DNA of 64,000 nucleotides. It comes from Arcanobacterium haemolyticum. Lineage in GTDB: Bacteria > Actinomycetota > Actinomycetes > Actinomycetales > Actinomycetaceae. Position numbers and translations under genes: made by a program. Below the pieces are notes generated by a model. It was not told where the DNA came from and searched no databases. It saw nothing but the letters and a program-made list of their open reading frames with translations. Positions 35,015 through 44,148 of the stretch are shown here, piece after piece. Location: contig JADYUX010000003.1 in NCBI GenBank assembly GCA_021532125.1, positions 124,001 to 188,000 on the forward strand, read 5' to 3'. Each line of letters begins with the position of its first letter. Positions within the stretch are counted from its first letter, which is position 1.

Positions 35015-35020
35015 TAACCT
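35015..35020 (+). promoter_or_regulatory. -10 box (TAACCT) of the leaderless acyl-CoA synthetase promoter
   Basis: TAACCT, then GACATC, then the ATG at 35027. The segment CCTGACATCATGGCT is identical upstream of the peptide deformylase gene at 46660. Confidence 0.5.
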
Positions 35021-35026
35021 GACATC

Positions 35027-36916
35027 ATGGCTGCAGCATTTGTTCCCGAAGGCATGACCCCATCCATTGAACAGGCATTTGACTCCATGTGGCCCAACAT
35101 CGGCGCCGCAATCGACGACCGGGCAGACCGCCTCCCCAACCAAATCGGCTGGATGTTCCCCGACAAACATGACACGTGGACAGAAATGACGTGGTCCGAA
35201 TTCCGCACCTGGACACACCGCGTGGCAGCCGGAATTCTCGCCCTTGGTATCAAGCCTGGAGAGGTCGCCTCGATTTGCTCGGCAACATCAATCCGCTGGG
35301 TTGTTGCCGACCTCGCCATGTCGACAGTCGGCATCACCACCAACACCATCTACCCCAACACCCGCGAAGACGATGTGCATTTCATCCTCGACGACGCCGA
35401 TTCCGTCACCGTCTTCGCGCAGAATAAGGCAATCGTCGAGAAAATCACCGTCCACACTGATCTCGCCGACCGCATCCGCCACATCATCGTCATGGACGAG
35501 CATGCCTCATCCTCCGACGAATTCTCCGATCCCCGGATCATCTCCTGGTCACACCTCGAAGCCCTTGGCCGAAAGAAACTTGCCGACGACCCCACGTGCG
35601 TCCGCACCGCCCAGGACGCGACCAACCACGACACTCTTGCGACGATCATCTACACATCGGGCACCACCGGGCGCCCGAAAGGAGTTGAGATCACCCAAGG
35701 AACGTGGATCTATGAGGCCGTAGGCTGGGGCGCGAACGATTCCATCCGTGACCGCCAGATCCACTACATCTGGTTGCCTCTCTCCCATGCCTTCGGCAAG
35801 TGCATGCTCCTCATCAGCCTCTACACGGGAACAATCAACGCAATCGACGGGCGAATCAACAAGATCGTCGAGAATCTCGGCACGCTTAAACCTTCCCTCA
35901 TGTGCGGTGTGCCGCGCATTTTCGAGAAAGTTCGCGCAGGGGTGCTCAGCGCCGCACCAGAAGGCTCACCGAAACGGAAGATCATCGACTGGGCTATGGC
36001 GGTAGGCGAAGAATCCTTCCCCTACCGTTCTCGCGGACTCGCCATGCCGGGCATCCTCGCAGCCAAATACGCCCTGGCCGACAAGCTTGTCTACTCGAAA
36101 GTTCGTCAGCAACTAGGAGGACGCCTCGACTTCCTCATCTCAGGTTCCGCAAAACTCAATCCGCAGCTGCAACGCTGGTTCTTTAACCTCGGTATTCCGC
36201 TTCTCGAAGGCTACGGCGTGACGGAAACAGCCGCCGTCACCTATTACAACCGGGTACAGGAATTGACCTTCGGATCAGTCGGCAAGATTATCCCAGGCTC
36301 TGCTGCACGCATCGACCCGGAAACTGGCGAGATCCTCGTCAAAGGCCCATGCGTTATGCGCGGCTACCACAACGATCCCGAACTCACCGCGTCAGTGATC
36401 GAAGATGGCTGGTTCCATACAGGCGATGTCGGCTTCTTCGACAAGGATCGTTTCCTCTACATCACCGACCGAATCAAGGACGTCATCAAGACATCGAACG
36501 GCAAGTTCGTCTCCCCTGCCGAAGTTGAATCCATGATCACCTCGAATTCGTCGGCAATTTCGCAAGCCGTCGTTGTGGGTGAAGGCCACAAGTTCTGTGT
36601 GGCGCTCCTATCCCTCGATCCCGATTGGGTGAACGCTTGGGCGAAGGCACACGGATATGCAGATCTCAGCTATTCCGACGCCGTGCGCCTGCCAGAGATT
36701 CGTGCCGCTGTTCAGCGCGACGTGGATGCGGCGAATTCTCATCTGGGCAGGTGGGAGACGGTCAAGCGTTTCGCCATCCTCGACGCCGAGATGACCCCGG
36801 ATGAAGGCACAGCGACACCAACCTTGAAGATTCGCCGTTCTCACGTCGTCAAGCACTTCAAGGATGTGATCGCGGAGCTGTACGCCGACGAGGCTAGCGC
36901 AAGCGAGGCGCGGTAA
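35027..36916 (+). CDS. fadD: Long-chain fatty acid-CoA ligase / AMP-dependent synthetase
   Basis: Activates fatty acids to acyl-CoA through an acyl-adenylate. The 629-residue protein carries the AMP-binding P-loop YTSGTTGRPKGVE (about residues 206-218), the adenylate motif EGYGVTETAAVTYYN, and WFHTGDVGFFDKDRFLYITDR with the C-terminal ISTSNGKFVSPAE-like hinge (KDVIKTSNGKFVSPAEVE). The size and LPLSHAFGKC segment fit the bacterial long-chain synthetase group resembling eukaryotic ACSL proteins. It has no Shine-Dalgarno and appears leaderless. Confidence 0.92.
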   Translation: MAAAFVPEGMTPSIEQAFDSMWPNIGAAIDDRADRLPNQIGWMFPDKHDTWTEMTWSEFRTWTHRVAAGILALGIKPGEVASICSATSIRWVVADLAMSTVGITTNTIYPNTREDDVHFILDDADSVTVFAQNKAIVEKITVHTDLADRIRHIIVMDEHASSSDEFSDPRIISWSHLEALGRKKLADDPTCVRTAQDATNHDTLATIIYTSGTTGRPKGVEITQGTWIYEAVGWGANDSIRDRQIHYIWLPLSHAFGKCMLLISLYTGTINAIDGRINKIVENLGTLKPSLMCGVPRIFEKVRAGVLSAAPEGSPKRKIIDWAMAVGEESFPYRSRGLAMPGILAAKYALADKLVYSKVRQQLGGRLDFLISGSAKLNPQLQRWFFNLGIPLLEGYGVTETAAVTYYNRVQELTFGSVGKIIPGSAARIDPETGEILVKGPCVMRGYHNDPELTASVIEDGWFHTGDVGFFDKDRFLYITDRIKDVIKTSNGKFVSPAEVESMITSNSSAISQAVVVGEGHKFCVALLSLDPDWVNAWAKAHGYADLSYSDAVRLPEIRAAVQRDVDAANSHLGRWETVKRFAILDAEMTPDEGTATPTLKIRRSHVVKHFKDVIAELYADEASASEAR

Positions 36917-36996
36917 AGGCCGTATTCCGGTGAGCCATGGGCATAGACGCCGCGGCGTGCCTACGCAACGCTGCATCATCTACGCCTCGGCAACGC

Positions 36997-37015
36997 CGCG
37001 CCGGTATCCGGCGCG
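36997..37015. terminator. Hairpin between convergent acyl-CoA synthetase and permease genes
   Basis: CGCGCCGG (36997-37004) and CCGGCGCG (37008-37015) with a TAT loop form a stable stem in the 127-base gap between converging genes. There is no T-rich tail, so the terminator call is tentative. Confidence 0.4.
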
Positions 37016-37043
37016 CGGCACTTACCGCAGCATCCTTTCCCGC

Positions 37044-38483
37044 CTATGCGACATCGACGTCGAGCGCTTCAGGATCGGCGTTCGTCCCGCCCTTGTCGAT
37101 CCGTCCGCGCACGCGGCGCCACATGACGAAGAGCACGACAAACCACAGCGGCATGACCGCTTCGGCTACCCGCGTATCGGGATCAAGCGTGAGCACGCCG
37201 AGGATAAACACGAAGAAGGCAAGTACGACCCATGGCATGAAGGAAGCGCCCGGCATCTTGTAGGTCGAGGCAGCGTGCGCTTCGGGGAACCTGCGGCGAT
37301 ACACGATGTAGGCGCAGAGAATGATCGACCAGATCACGATAAAGAGCACGGAGGAAACCGTGGTGATGATGGTGAATGCCCGCATCACTGAGCCGTTCGC
37401 CGTGAGGATGAGCGACGAGCAGATCATGACGATGGTGAGCACAAGCCCGGGCCAGGGGACGCCGTTCTTCGAGACTTTCCGGAATGCCGACGAGGCCATG
37501 TCGCGCCGGGCAAGGCTGTAGAGCATTCGCGATGTGGAGTAGACACCGGAGTTGCATGAGGAGGCTGCTGAAGTGAGAACGACGAAGTTCATGACTGATG
37601 CCGCAGCCACAAGCCCGACGAGATTGAAGAGTTCGACGAAGGGCGAATGTTCGGGATCAACGTTGTTCCACGGCGTGATCGACATGATTGCCGCGAGTGC
37701 CACCACGTAGAAAAGGAGCACGCGCACAGGAATTGCGTTGATTGCGCGAGGGAGGGTGACGTGGGGATCTTTCGTTTCTGCAGCGGTGGCGCCGACGAGC
37801 TCGATTCCGACGAAGGCGAAGATCGCAAGCTGGAATCCACCGACGAAGCCGACGAATCCTGTGGGGAAGATTCCTCCGTGGCTCCATAGGTGGGTGACGG
37901 AGGCGTGGACACCGTCGTGCTCGAAGCCGGTGACGATCATGATGATCGCTGTGACGACGAGCGCCGCGATTGCGACAAGTTTGATAAGAGCAAACCAGAA
38001 TTCGAGCTCACCGAACAGTTTGACTGTCAGGAGGTTCATGGCAAGAAGAACAAGCATGAGCCCGATAGCTAGTGCGACGGCGAGGGCGTGATCCTTGACC
38101 CAGAAGTTCCAGTAGTCGACGATCGCGATGATATCGGTCATTCCAATGACGACCCAGCAGAGCCAGTACGACCATCCGACGACGAATCCTGCCCACGGCC
38201 CGAGGATATCTGTGACGAAATCTTGGAACGTTCGGTATTCGAGTTTGTAGAGGAGGAGCTCTCCCATGGCACGCATGACGAAGTAGAGCATGAAGCCGAC
38301 TATTGCGTACACGACGACGATTGATGGTCCGGCTACGGAGATGGAACGGCCTGATCCCATAAAGAGACCTGTTCCGATGGCACCTCCGATGGCGATGAGC
38401 TGGACGTGTCTGTTGCTGAGGGAGCGCTGAAGCTGGTTCTTTTCAGCCTCGGTTTGTTCAACAACGTCGTGGTGTTCTGACAC
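37044..38483 (-). CDS. Amino acid permease (APC family, D-Ser/D-Ala/Gly or CycA/AroP-like)
   Basis: Proton-coupled amino-acid symporter of the plasma membrane, 479 residues with about twelve membrane helices. The N-terminal helix 1 region IAIGGAIGTGLFMGSGRSI and the amphipathic motif NRHVQLIAIGG are typical of the amino-acid transporter (AAT) subfamily. A frame extends to 38588, but a GTG at 38483 with TGGAGG 5 bases upstream gives the normal start. Substrate preference cannot be read with certainty; CycA-like D-serine/D-alanine/glycine transport is one reasonable guess. It is paralogous to the permease at 45147-46517. Confidence 0.88.
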   Translation of the reverse strand: MSEHHDVVEQTEAEKNQLQRSLSNRHVQLIAIGGAIGTGLFMGSGRSISVAGPSIVVVYAIVGFMLYFVMRAMGELLLYKLEYRTFQDFVTDILGPWAGFVVGWSYWLCWVVIGMTDIIAIVDYWNFWVKDHALAVALAIGLMLVLLAMNLLTVKLFGELEFWFALIKLVAIAALVVTAIIMIVTGFEHDGVHASVTHLWSHGGIFPTGFVGFVGGFQLAIFAFVGIELVGATAAETKDPHVTLPRAINAIPVRVLLFYVVALAAIMSITPWNNVDPEHSPFVELFNLVGLVAAASVMNFVVLTSAASSCNSGVYSTSRMLYSLARRDMASSAFRKVSKNGVPWPGLVLTIVMICSSLILTANGSVMRAFTIITTVSSVLFIVIWSIILCAYIVYRRRFPEAHAASTYKMPGASFMPWVVLAFFVFILGVLTLDPDTRVAEAVMPLWFVVLFVMWRRVRGRIDKGGTNADPEALDVDVA

Positions 38484-38661
38484 GCCAGCCTCCAGGATTA
38501 TTCGGTTACGTCTCGTCCGCGAACCGCCAGCTGTGTGGACGGGGCGGATGAGCGTTTCTTGAGGAAAACCCCACTTCATCCCTAACAAAGAGTCAAGAAT
38601 ACGCCATTTGTTCGCTTCTCGTGGCTCATCCCCTTGTGAGAACGAGTGTCTCGTGCGCCTT

Positions 38662-38680
38662 CACAAATTCAGAATTTGTG
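38662..38680. promoter_or_regulatory. Perfect 19-base palindrome upstream of the amino acid permease
   Basis: CACAAATTC (38662-38670), a central A, and GAATTTGTG (38672-38680). It lies 25 bases past the patatin stop and about 180 bases upstream of the permease start. AT-rich symmetry and no T-run suggest a protein-binding operator rather than a terminator. Confidence 0.5.
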
Positions 38681-38704
38681 GGCATTTCGCCGCACATCCT
38701 GGTG

Positions 38705-39664
38705 CTAGATCCCAGCACGGTCGAATGCTTCCTCAGCTAGACCTTGCCCTAGCTCGATGAGTTCTCCCGCGCGGTGGAACTCGAGTGTTCCGGCGCTATC
38801 TTCCGGAACTGAAATCGTCACTTGCGCGGGGCTAGCTGCGGCTCGGTATCGTTCGATCATGCCCTGCATCGTGGCTAAGGAATCAAGGAGCACTTCGGTT
38901 GTGCTTGTGAAACTTGAGTTGCGTTCGATGAGGTCGCCTTCGCTTTCGCTCTGTGTGACGAATTCACCTAGGTGTGATTCTTCTTCGTCGTCATGTCCTC
39001 CGAAGAAACGGGCGGAGACCGATTTCAGTGTTTCTGCTATGCCAGCGCCGGGAAACTTTGATCCGGTTTCCTCATGGACATCGCCAGCATCCGTAAGTGA
39101 GAGCGCCGGTTGGATGAGCCCAGGGCGCCCGGCAAGGGAGACGGCAACCGTGACATCTGAGTGGACTGAGAAGGTGGGTTCGATGGGGACGGGGTTCACC
39201 ACGCCGCCGTCGACGAGCGTATGTCCACGCATCGAGACAGGGGTGAAGACTCCTGGGATGCCAATGGAAGCTCGGACTGCCGAAGCCACGGGGCCGCGTT
39301 GGAACCATACTTCGCGTTGAGCAGTGACGTCACATGCCACTGCCGTAAATGGGATCGGCAAGTCTTCGATGCGAGCGCCTTTCCAGAAGGTGTCAATCTC
39401 GTCAATGATTCGATCTCCGCGCACCATGCCCGCACCGGCGAAGGAAAAATCTACGCGCCGGAACACTTGAAGTTGGTTGAGTTTGAGGGCCCATTCCTTA
39501 AATTCTCCAAGGCTCCCCGATGCCTCAAGACCACCGATGAGAGCTCCCATGGATGTCCCTGCGATGGTGACAATCTCGTGTCCGCGCGCTTTCAATTCGT
39601 CAATGACCCCGATATGGGCGTATCCGCGGGCGCCGCCGGAACCCAAAACTAGCGCTATACGCAT
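38705..39664 (-). CDS. Patatin-like phospholipase (RssA/YchK type)
   Basis: A 319-residue serine hydrolase of the patatin family. The oxyanion motif GSGGARGYAHIG is at the N terminus, the nucleophile elbow is AGTSMGALIGG, and the catalytic Asp lies in VDGGVVNPVP. No signal peptide is present, so it is likely cytoplasmic or membrane-associated. An upstream frame runs to 39745, but the ATG at 39664 follows GGAAAAGGAA and begins exactly with the patatin fold (MRIALVLG). The C-terminal 100 residues are less conserved. The substrate is probably a phospholipid or acyl ester (family-based inference). Confidence 0.88.
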   Translation of the reverse strand: MRIALVLGSGGARGYAHIGVIDELKARGHEIVTIAGTSMGALIGGLEASGSLGEFKEWALKLNQLQVFRRVDFSFAGAGMVRGDRIIDEIDTFWKGARIEDLPIPFTAVACDVTAQREVWFQRGPVASAVRASIGIPGVFTPVSMRGHTLVDGGVVNPVPIEPTFSVHSDVTVAVSLAGRPGLIQPALSLTDAGDVHEETGSKFPGAGIAETLKSVSARFFGGHDDEEESHLGEFVTQSESEGDLIERNSSFTSTTEVLLDSLATMQGMIERYRAAASPAQVTISVPEDSAGTLEFHRAGELIELGQGLAEEAFDRAGI

Positions 39665-39795
39665 ATCACGTTCCTTTTCCTCGTCGCTTGTTGTCCTCGC
39701 TGATGTCATTCTGGCACGCTCATACGACAAAATCCGAGAGCGCATCGCGTGCTCCCCATACTCGGCGGCCTCGTGAGTTCCTCACTCCCTGCGCT

Positions 39796-40428
39796 TCACA
39801 GCCACCCCGCGTCACGCGCGATACGCACAGCCTCAGCACGCGTGCGTGCCTGTGTTTTCGCCATAGCCGCCGAGACGTAGTTGCGCACAGTCCCCTGGCT
39901 TAGCACCAAGTCGTGCGCGATGTCGGCGATTGTTCCGCCCTCGGCAACGGCTCTCAGCACATCGACTTCTCGATCCGTCAGCGGTGATGTCCCTTTCGTC
40001 AGTGTCTCGACAGCGAGTATGGGGTCCATGACCTTGTCTCCACCATGGATGCGACGAACAGCGTCGGCCAACTGCTCCGATGGAGCATCTTTCACCATGA
40101 AACCGGAGGCTCCAGCATCGAGGGCGCGTTGGACGTATCCGGGCCGGCCGAATGTCGTGAGGATGAGGACGCGGGTTGGCGCGTACGTGTGTGTGACGGC
40201 TTCGCAGGCTTCAATGCCATCCATGATGGGCATTTCGACGTCCATGAGGACAACGTCGATACTTTCGCCGCGTCCGCGAGCTTTGCTCAGAAAATCGAGA
40301 GCTTCGCGGCCATTTCCCGCTTGTCCTGCCACGTGGATGTCATCGTCGAGTTCGAGGAGGCTTGCGAGTGCGCCACGGATCATTGTTTGGTCGTCGACGA
40401 CGAGCACCCGCACGGTTTCTGCACTCAT
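39796..40428 (-). CDS. LuxR/NarL family response regulator (DesR-like)
   Basis: A 210-residue response regulator. The receiver domain has RVLVVDDQTMIR at the start, the phosphoacceptor Asp in VLMDVEMPIMDG, and Lys in MVKDAPSEQ. The output domain is a LuxR HTH (LTDREVDVLRAVAEGG to LSQGTVRNYVSAAM). The GTVRNY recognition helix is shared with the second regulator at 52883-53524 and is typical of DesR. Its start overlaps the kinase stop as ATGA. Candidate targets are the ATGAC-N4-GTCAT palindromes before the two ABC exporters (inference). Confidence 0.93.
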   Translation of the reverse strand: MSAETVRVLVVDDQTMIRGALASLLELDDDIHVAGQAGNGREALDFLSKARGRGESIDVVLMDVEMPIMDGIEACEAVTHTYAPTRVLILTTFGRPGYVQRALDAGASGFMVKDAPSEQLADAVRRIHGGDKVMDPILAVETLTKGTSPLTDREVDVLRAVAEGGTIADIAHDLVLSQGTVRNYVSAAMAKTQARTRAEAVRIARDAGWL

Positions 40429-41627
40429 TGCTGTGTCCTTTCACTGCCGAGTGTGAGATCGAGAATCCATGAGTCGCCTTGTTCGCTCCATGTGAGGGTG
40501 CCGCGTCCGGCGATCCGGGTGCGCAAGCCGTCGAGTCCGGTTCCACCGTGGGTCGTGTTGAGCGTGCCGATCTGGACGTCGTGTGTTGGGGTCATCGTGG
40601 CGAGGAGTGGGCCCCATCGTGTGGCGGCTTTGACTCCGTCATTGGTGATGCGCACACCGTTGTCGCGAATTTCCACGATGACTTCGCTGGGCCGTGAGTG
40701 GCGCATGGCGTTGGCGCAACCTTCCCGGATGGTGTGGGCGACGAGCGTTGCCCACGTTCCTTCGGGTGGTTCACCTTCGGTGATAACAGTGAGGCGCACG
40801 TCTGCGGCACGGAGCAAGACGGTGGCTGCTTCGATTTCACTTGCTGGGGTGAGGGCTCGGTTGGCGGCGACGACTTCGCGAACGTCGGCGAGTGCTGTGC
40901 GGGACATGTCCACAAGATCGTCGATTTCTCCTCGTGCTTCTTCTGTTTTTCCGGCGTCGAGGAGGCGTCCAGCGAGGTCGGCTTTCATTGTGATTGTTGT
41001 GAGGCTCTGGCCGAGGATGTCGTGGAGGTCGGCGCTGATGCGCGTGCGCTCGCGTTCGTGGGCGAGCACCGCCGCTTGCCGATATTCTTCCTCAATGACG
41101 CGCCCTCGGTCGATGGAATACCTGGAGGCGAGGCATACGGTTGCTGTCATAAAGACAGTGATGAACGCCGCGAAGGATTCGGTTTCAGCGAAGATGAGGA
41201 CTTCAATAAAAGCGAGAACGCCAACGAGCCCACTCAGCACGTACATATACCGGCGCGGAGAGAGGAGAGCTGTCGCTGAGACAACAAAGGAGAGGAGGTA
41301 GGCCCCTCCTGAACCGCCCGCCTCATGGACAAATATCCACAGAGCGATTTGGATGAGCGTGAGGAGGGTAAGCATCGCGGCGTAACGACGAATATGTGAG
41401 CGCGACGGTGCCGCTGGTGCCGGCTCGTTGAGGAGCCATATCCACACGTAGACGATCACCATGAGACCGATGAGCGCGTAGAGGCTGGCGGCCCGCCGGC
41501 CGTCAAGGTGTTTGTAGATTTCGCCGATGGGGAAGGCAAAAAACACGAGGAAGGGGCCTGCCCATAGTAGCGACGACGGATAAATGGGCTGGCCGAATAG
41601 TGTGGGTTGCGGCTTGTCCTCTGGCAT
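40425..41627 (-). CDS. Sensor histidine kinase (DesK-like)
   Basis: A 400-residue kinase with five to six N-terminal membrane helices (to about residue 165) and a cytoplasmic HisKA_3 domain. The phospho-His lies in RTRISADLHDILGQSL. The C-terminal ATPase domain shows HTIREGCANAMRHS (N box) and GGTGLDGLRTRIAGRGT. A frame opens at 41747, but AAAGGGGA before 41627 picks the shorter start. It forms a two-component system with the regulator it overlaps. Such kinases sense the state of the membrane or its lipids in Bacillus DesK. Confidence 0.92.
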   Translation of the reverse strand: MPEDKPQPTLFGQPIYPSSLLWAGPFLVFFAFPIGEIYKHLDGRRAASLYALIGLMVIVYVWIWLLNEPAPAAPSRSHIRRYAAMLTLLTLIQIALWIFVHEAGGSGGAYLLSFVVSATALLSPRRYMYVLSGLVGVLAFIEVLIFAETESFAAFITVFMTATVCLASRYSIDRGRVIEEEYRQAAVLAHERERTRISADLHDILGQSLTTITMKADLAGRLLDAGKTEEARGEIDDLVDMSRTALADVREVVAANRALTPASEIEAATVLLRAADVRLTVITEGEPPEGTWATLVAHTIREGCANAMRHSRPSEVIVEIRDNGVRITNDGVKAATRWGPLLATMTPTHDVQIGTLNTTHGGTGLDGLRTRIAGRGTLTWSEQGDSWILDLTLGSERTQQ

Positions 41628-41836
41628 GCTTTCCCCTTTTCTCTGTTCTGATCTTACGTTGGCCGGCTTCTTCTTCGGTTTTCCTTGCCGCATGTGGTGA
41701 TGGGAGCGACGATTGGCCGTTAACGGCGGAGGCCAGTTCTCACTCATATTTCGCGGACAAAGTCACCAGATTGTAGGCGAAATCATCGTGATAGTTAGCA
41801 CTCCCTTACCCTATGTTCGGCGCTAAATAACGCCGA

Positions 41837-41842
41837 TAGGCT
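41837..41842 (+). promoter_or_regulatory. -10 box (TAGGCT) of the leaderless ndh promoter
   Basis: TAGGCT followed by seven bases (TGGGAGC) and the ATG at 41850. The GGGAG inside the spacer is too close to the ATG to serve as a ribosome-binding site. Confidence 0.4.
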
Positions 41843-41849
41843 TGGGAGC

Positions 41850-43190
41850 ATGAATAGCCGAGATACGTTCCCTCGTACCACCCGTCCCCACGTCGTCGTT
41901 ATCGGCGGAGGATTTGCTGGCCTGAACACGGTTCGCAAGCTCCGGCATGCAGATGTCGATATCACCCTCATCGATCGTCACACGTACAACACTTTCCAAC
42001 CACTCATCTACCAGGTCGCAACAGCCGCCTTGAATCCCGGCGATGTCACGTGGTTCTTGCGCGCTGTGCGCTCCAACCAGAAGAATGTGCGCTTCGTCCG
42101 CGGAACTGTCGAAGCAATCGATCATGACGCCCGCGAAGTCACTCTCGATGGCAATGTCACCGTGAAGTACGACTACCTCGTCGTCGCCTCGGGCGTCACG
42201 GCAAACTTCTTCGGCATCCCCGGAGCCGAAGAAAACTCCTACCCCCTCTACCGCCGCTCTCATGCCTTGCGCATCCGCGACAAGCTTTTCGCCAAGCTTG
42301 AGGACGCCGCCATGAACTCCGACGATGTCGAAGATCTGCGAATCGTCGTCGTGGGTGGCGGGCCTACCGGCGTGGAGACTGCAGGTGCGCTCGCGGAGAT
42401 GCGCAATCTCGATATGCCTGTCACGTACCCGGAGCTTGATCCGGCGAAGATCCACATCACGCTCGTCGAGATGTCCCCCAACGTCCTCGGCCCGTTCCAC
42501 GCTTCGCTTCGCGACTACGCCAAGGAATCGTTGGAGAAGCGCGGTGTCGATTTGCGTCTGGGCACGGCAGTGAAGGAAGTGCGTGCAGACGGCGTCGTCG
42601 TCGAATCTCATGGCACGCAAGAGTTTCTCAATTCTGAGCTCGTTATCTGGGCCTCGGGTGTCACGGCGCATGCATCTGTCGCCAACTGGAATCTTCCCCA
42701 GGGGCGCGGCGGGCGCATCGAGGTCGACGAACACCAGCGTGTTCGCGGCTTCCGCAATGTTTTTGCCGTGGGTGACATCTCCGTTAACCCAGACAATCCG
42801 CTGCCACAACTTGCCCAGCCCGCTATGCAGGGCGGGCAGCACGTTGCTTCGGTTATCAAGGCGGAGCTTGCCGGAAAGGACGAGCCTACGCCTTTCCGTT
42901 ATGTCGATAAGGGAACGATGGCGACGATCGGCCGCGCCTCGGCCATTGCACAAATCTCGGGGCTTCCACGCTTGAAGGGCTTCCCAGCATGGGCAATCTG
43001 GGTAGGTGTCCATGTGGCGCAGCTTCTCGGCAACCGCAACCGTTTCGCGACGATGACGAATCTCAGCCTCAAATACATTGGCTGGCGCTCCCACAACGCC
43101 ATCGTGGGAGAAACTCCTTACATCGCAGCGAGGCGCCCGAAGGTCATCGATTCGATTCAGGGATCGACGAGCGCTGAATCGGCTGAGTAA
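41850..43190 (+). CDS. ndh: NAD(P)/FAD-dependent oxidoreductase, type II NADH dehydrogenase
   Basis: Single-subunit, non-proton-pumping NADH:quinone oxidoreductase at the inner face of the membrane, 446 residues. The first dinucleotide fold binds FAD (VVVIGGGFAGLNTVRKL), the second binds NADH (RIVVVGGGPTGVETAGALAEM), and VFAVGDISVNPDNPLPQLAQPAMQGG closes the FAD site (read in two parts around residue 310). A C-terminal amphipathic region would hold it to the membrane. It sits between a two-component system and an ABC exporter, on the opposite strand to both, and has its own promoter and terminator. Confidence 0.93.
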   Translation: MNSRDTFPRTTRPHVVVIGGGFAGLNTVRKLRHADVDITLIDRHTYNTFQPLIYQVATAALNPGDVTWFLRAVRSNQKNVRFVRGTVEAIDHDAREVTLDGNVTVKYDYLVVASGVTANFFGIPGAEENSYPLYRRSHALRIRDKLFAKLEDAAMNSDDVEDLRIVVVGGGPTGVETAGALAEMRNLDMPVTYPELDPAKIHITLVEMSPNVLGPFHASLRDYAKESLEKRGVDLRLGTAVKEVRADGVVVESHGTQEFLNSELVIWASGVTAHASVANWNLPQGRGGRIEVDEHQRVRGFRNVFAVGDISVNPDNPLPQLAQPAMQGGQHVASVIKAELAGKDEPTPFRYVDKGTMATIGRASAIAQISGLPRLKGFPAWAIWVGVHVAQLLGNRNRFATMTNLSLKYIGWRSHNAIVGETPYIAARRPKVIDSIQGSTSAESAE

Positions 43191-43234
43191 GACATTCATG
43201 CTGGGGCACTTTAGGTGCTGTTGACGATGTATCT

Positions 43235-43272
43235 GACGACGAAGGACGGGTTTCGGCTCGTCCTTCGTCGTC
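43235..43272. terminator. Bidirectional terminator between ndh and the ABC permease
   Basis: A 14-base perfect stem (43235-43248 and 43259-43272) with a 10-base loop, followed by TTTACC on the plus strand. Both arms contain the octamer (ACGACGAA at 43236, TTCGTCGT at 43264). Confidence 0.85.
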
Positions 43273-43273
43273 T

Positions 43274-44101
43274 TTACCGTGTTGTATGCCGGCGATTCGC
43301 TATTGTCGCTATCGCTGCGAAGATAAGCAGCCAACCGGCGTAATTTGCCATCCACGACCATTCCCAGCTTGCTTCTGAATAGAGCGGGAGATGTGTCATC
43401 TGGACGATGCCGTAGGTCGGTGTCCATGGCGCTAAGTTTGCCCAGAACTCTCCCATCTGGTCGATCGGTATGAACATTCCCGAGGCAAAACACGACAGGA
43501 AGATCACGGCGCTGGAGACACTGAACGCCGCATCTGAGCGAAAGACGCACGCACAGGCCACACCAATAGCTGCTGGTAAAAGCGCCAGCGCTACGATAAT
43601 GCCGAACGAGGCGAGCCAGGCACCCGCATACATGCTCGCACCATTTGTGTACCCCACGGCATATACGATCGCCATGACGAACAGGTTGACGAACATCGCT
43701 GCGATGATCCGCGAGAGGATCATCTGGAAATCTCCGACGGGTGTGAGAGCAAATAGGCGCGCGACACCTGAACTTCGTTCGAGGGCCAGGTTCGTCCCTG
43801 CCATCGACGTGGAAATGATCATGCCGTAGGCCGCCATCGAGACGAGCACGGTTGCTGCTACGTTCGCCCGCCCGGTCCACACATCTGAATACTCCTGGCC
43901 TGGGCCAAACATAAGATACATGAACACGGGGATAGCCACCGCGAAAACAAGAGAGAACACATTTGTTATGTGTTTCCAAAAGGCAAAGCCCGTGAGGGCG
44001 ATAAAACCGTGCCATGGACTTGCAGCTTGACGTGAAAGATAAGCAGTCTGTGGGGAAACATCTGACGCGGGAATGGGTGACAGTACGTGTAGCGCAGTCA
44101 T
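43274..44101 (-). CDS. ABC-2 type transporter permease
   Basis: A 275-residue membrane protein with six segments: a first near residue 45-62, then a central block of four between about 77 and 205, and a last near 250-268. The layout and the internal AERSSGVARLFALTPVG-like stretch (ALERSSGVARLFALTP) fit drug/lipid exporters of the ABC-2 class (DrrB/YadH type). It follows its ATPase with a 47-base gap. It is paralogous in type to the permease at 50746-51561. Confidence 0.88.
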   Translation of the reverse strand: MTALHVLSPIPASDVSPQTAYLSRQAASPWHGFIALTGFAFWKHITNVFSLVFAVAIPVFMYLMFGPGQEYSDVWTGRANVAATVLVSMAAYGMIISTSMAGTNLALERSSGVARLFALTPVGDFQMILSRIIAAMFVNLFVMAIVYAVGYTNGASMYAGAWLASFGIIVALALLPAAIGVACACVFRSDAAFSVSSAVIFLSCFASGMFIPIDQMGEFWANLAPWTPTYGIVQMTHLPLYSEASWEWSWMANYAGWLLIFAAIATIANRRHTTR

Positions 44102-44148
44102 GAGAAATCCTTAGAAATCTTTGTCGTGATGAGAACGGCGACGAACGA

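Noticed and set aside
40045-41301. Open frame of 418 codons antisense to the DesK/DesR-like genes
   Set aside because: It is a shadow of the regulator and kinase, both of which carry intact catalytic motifs.
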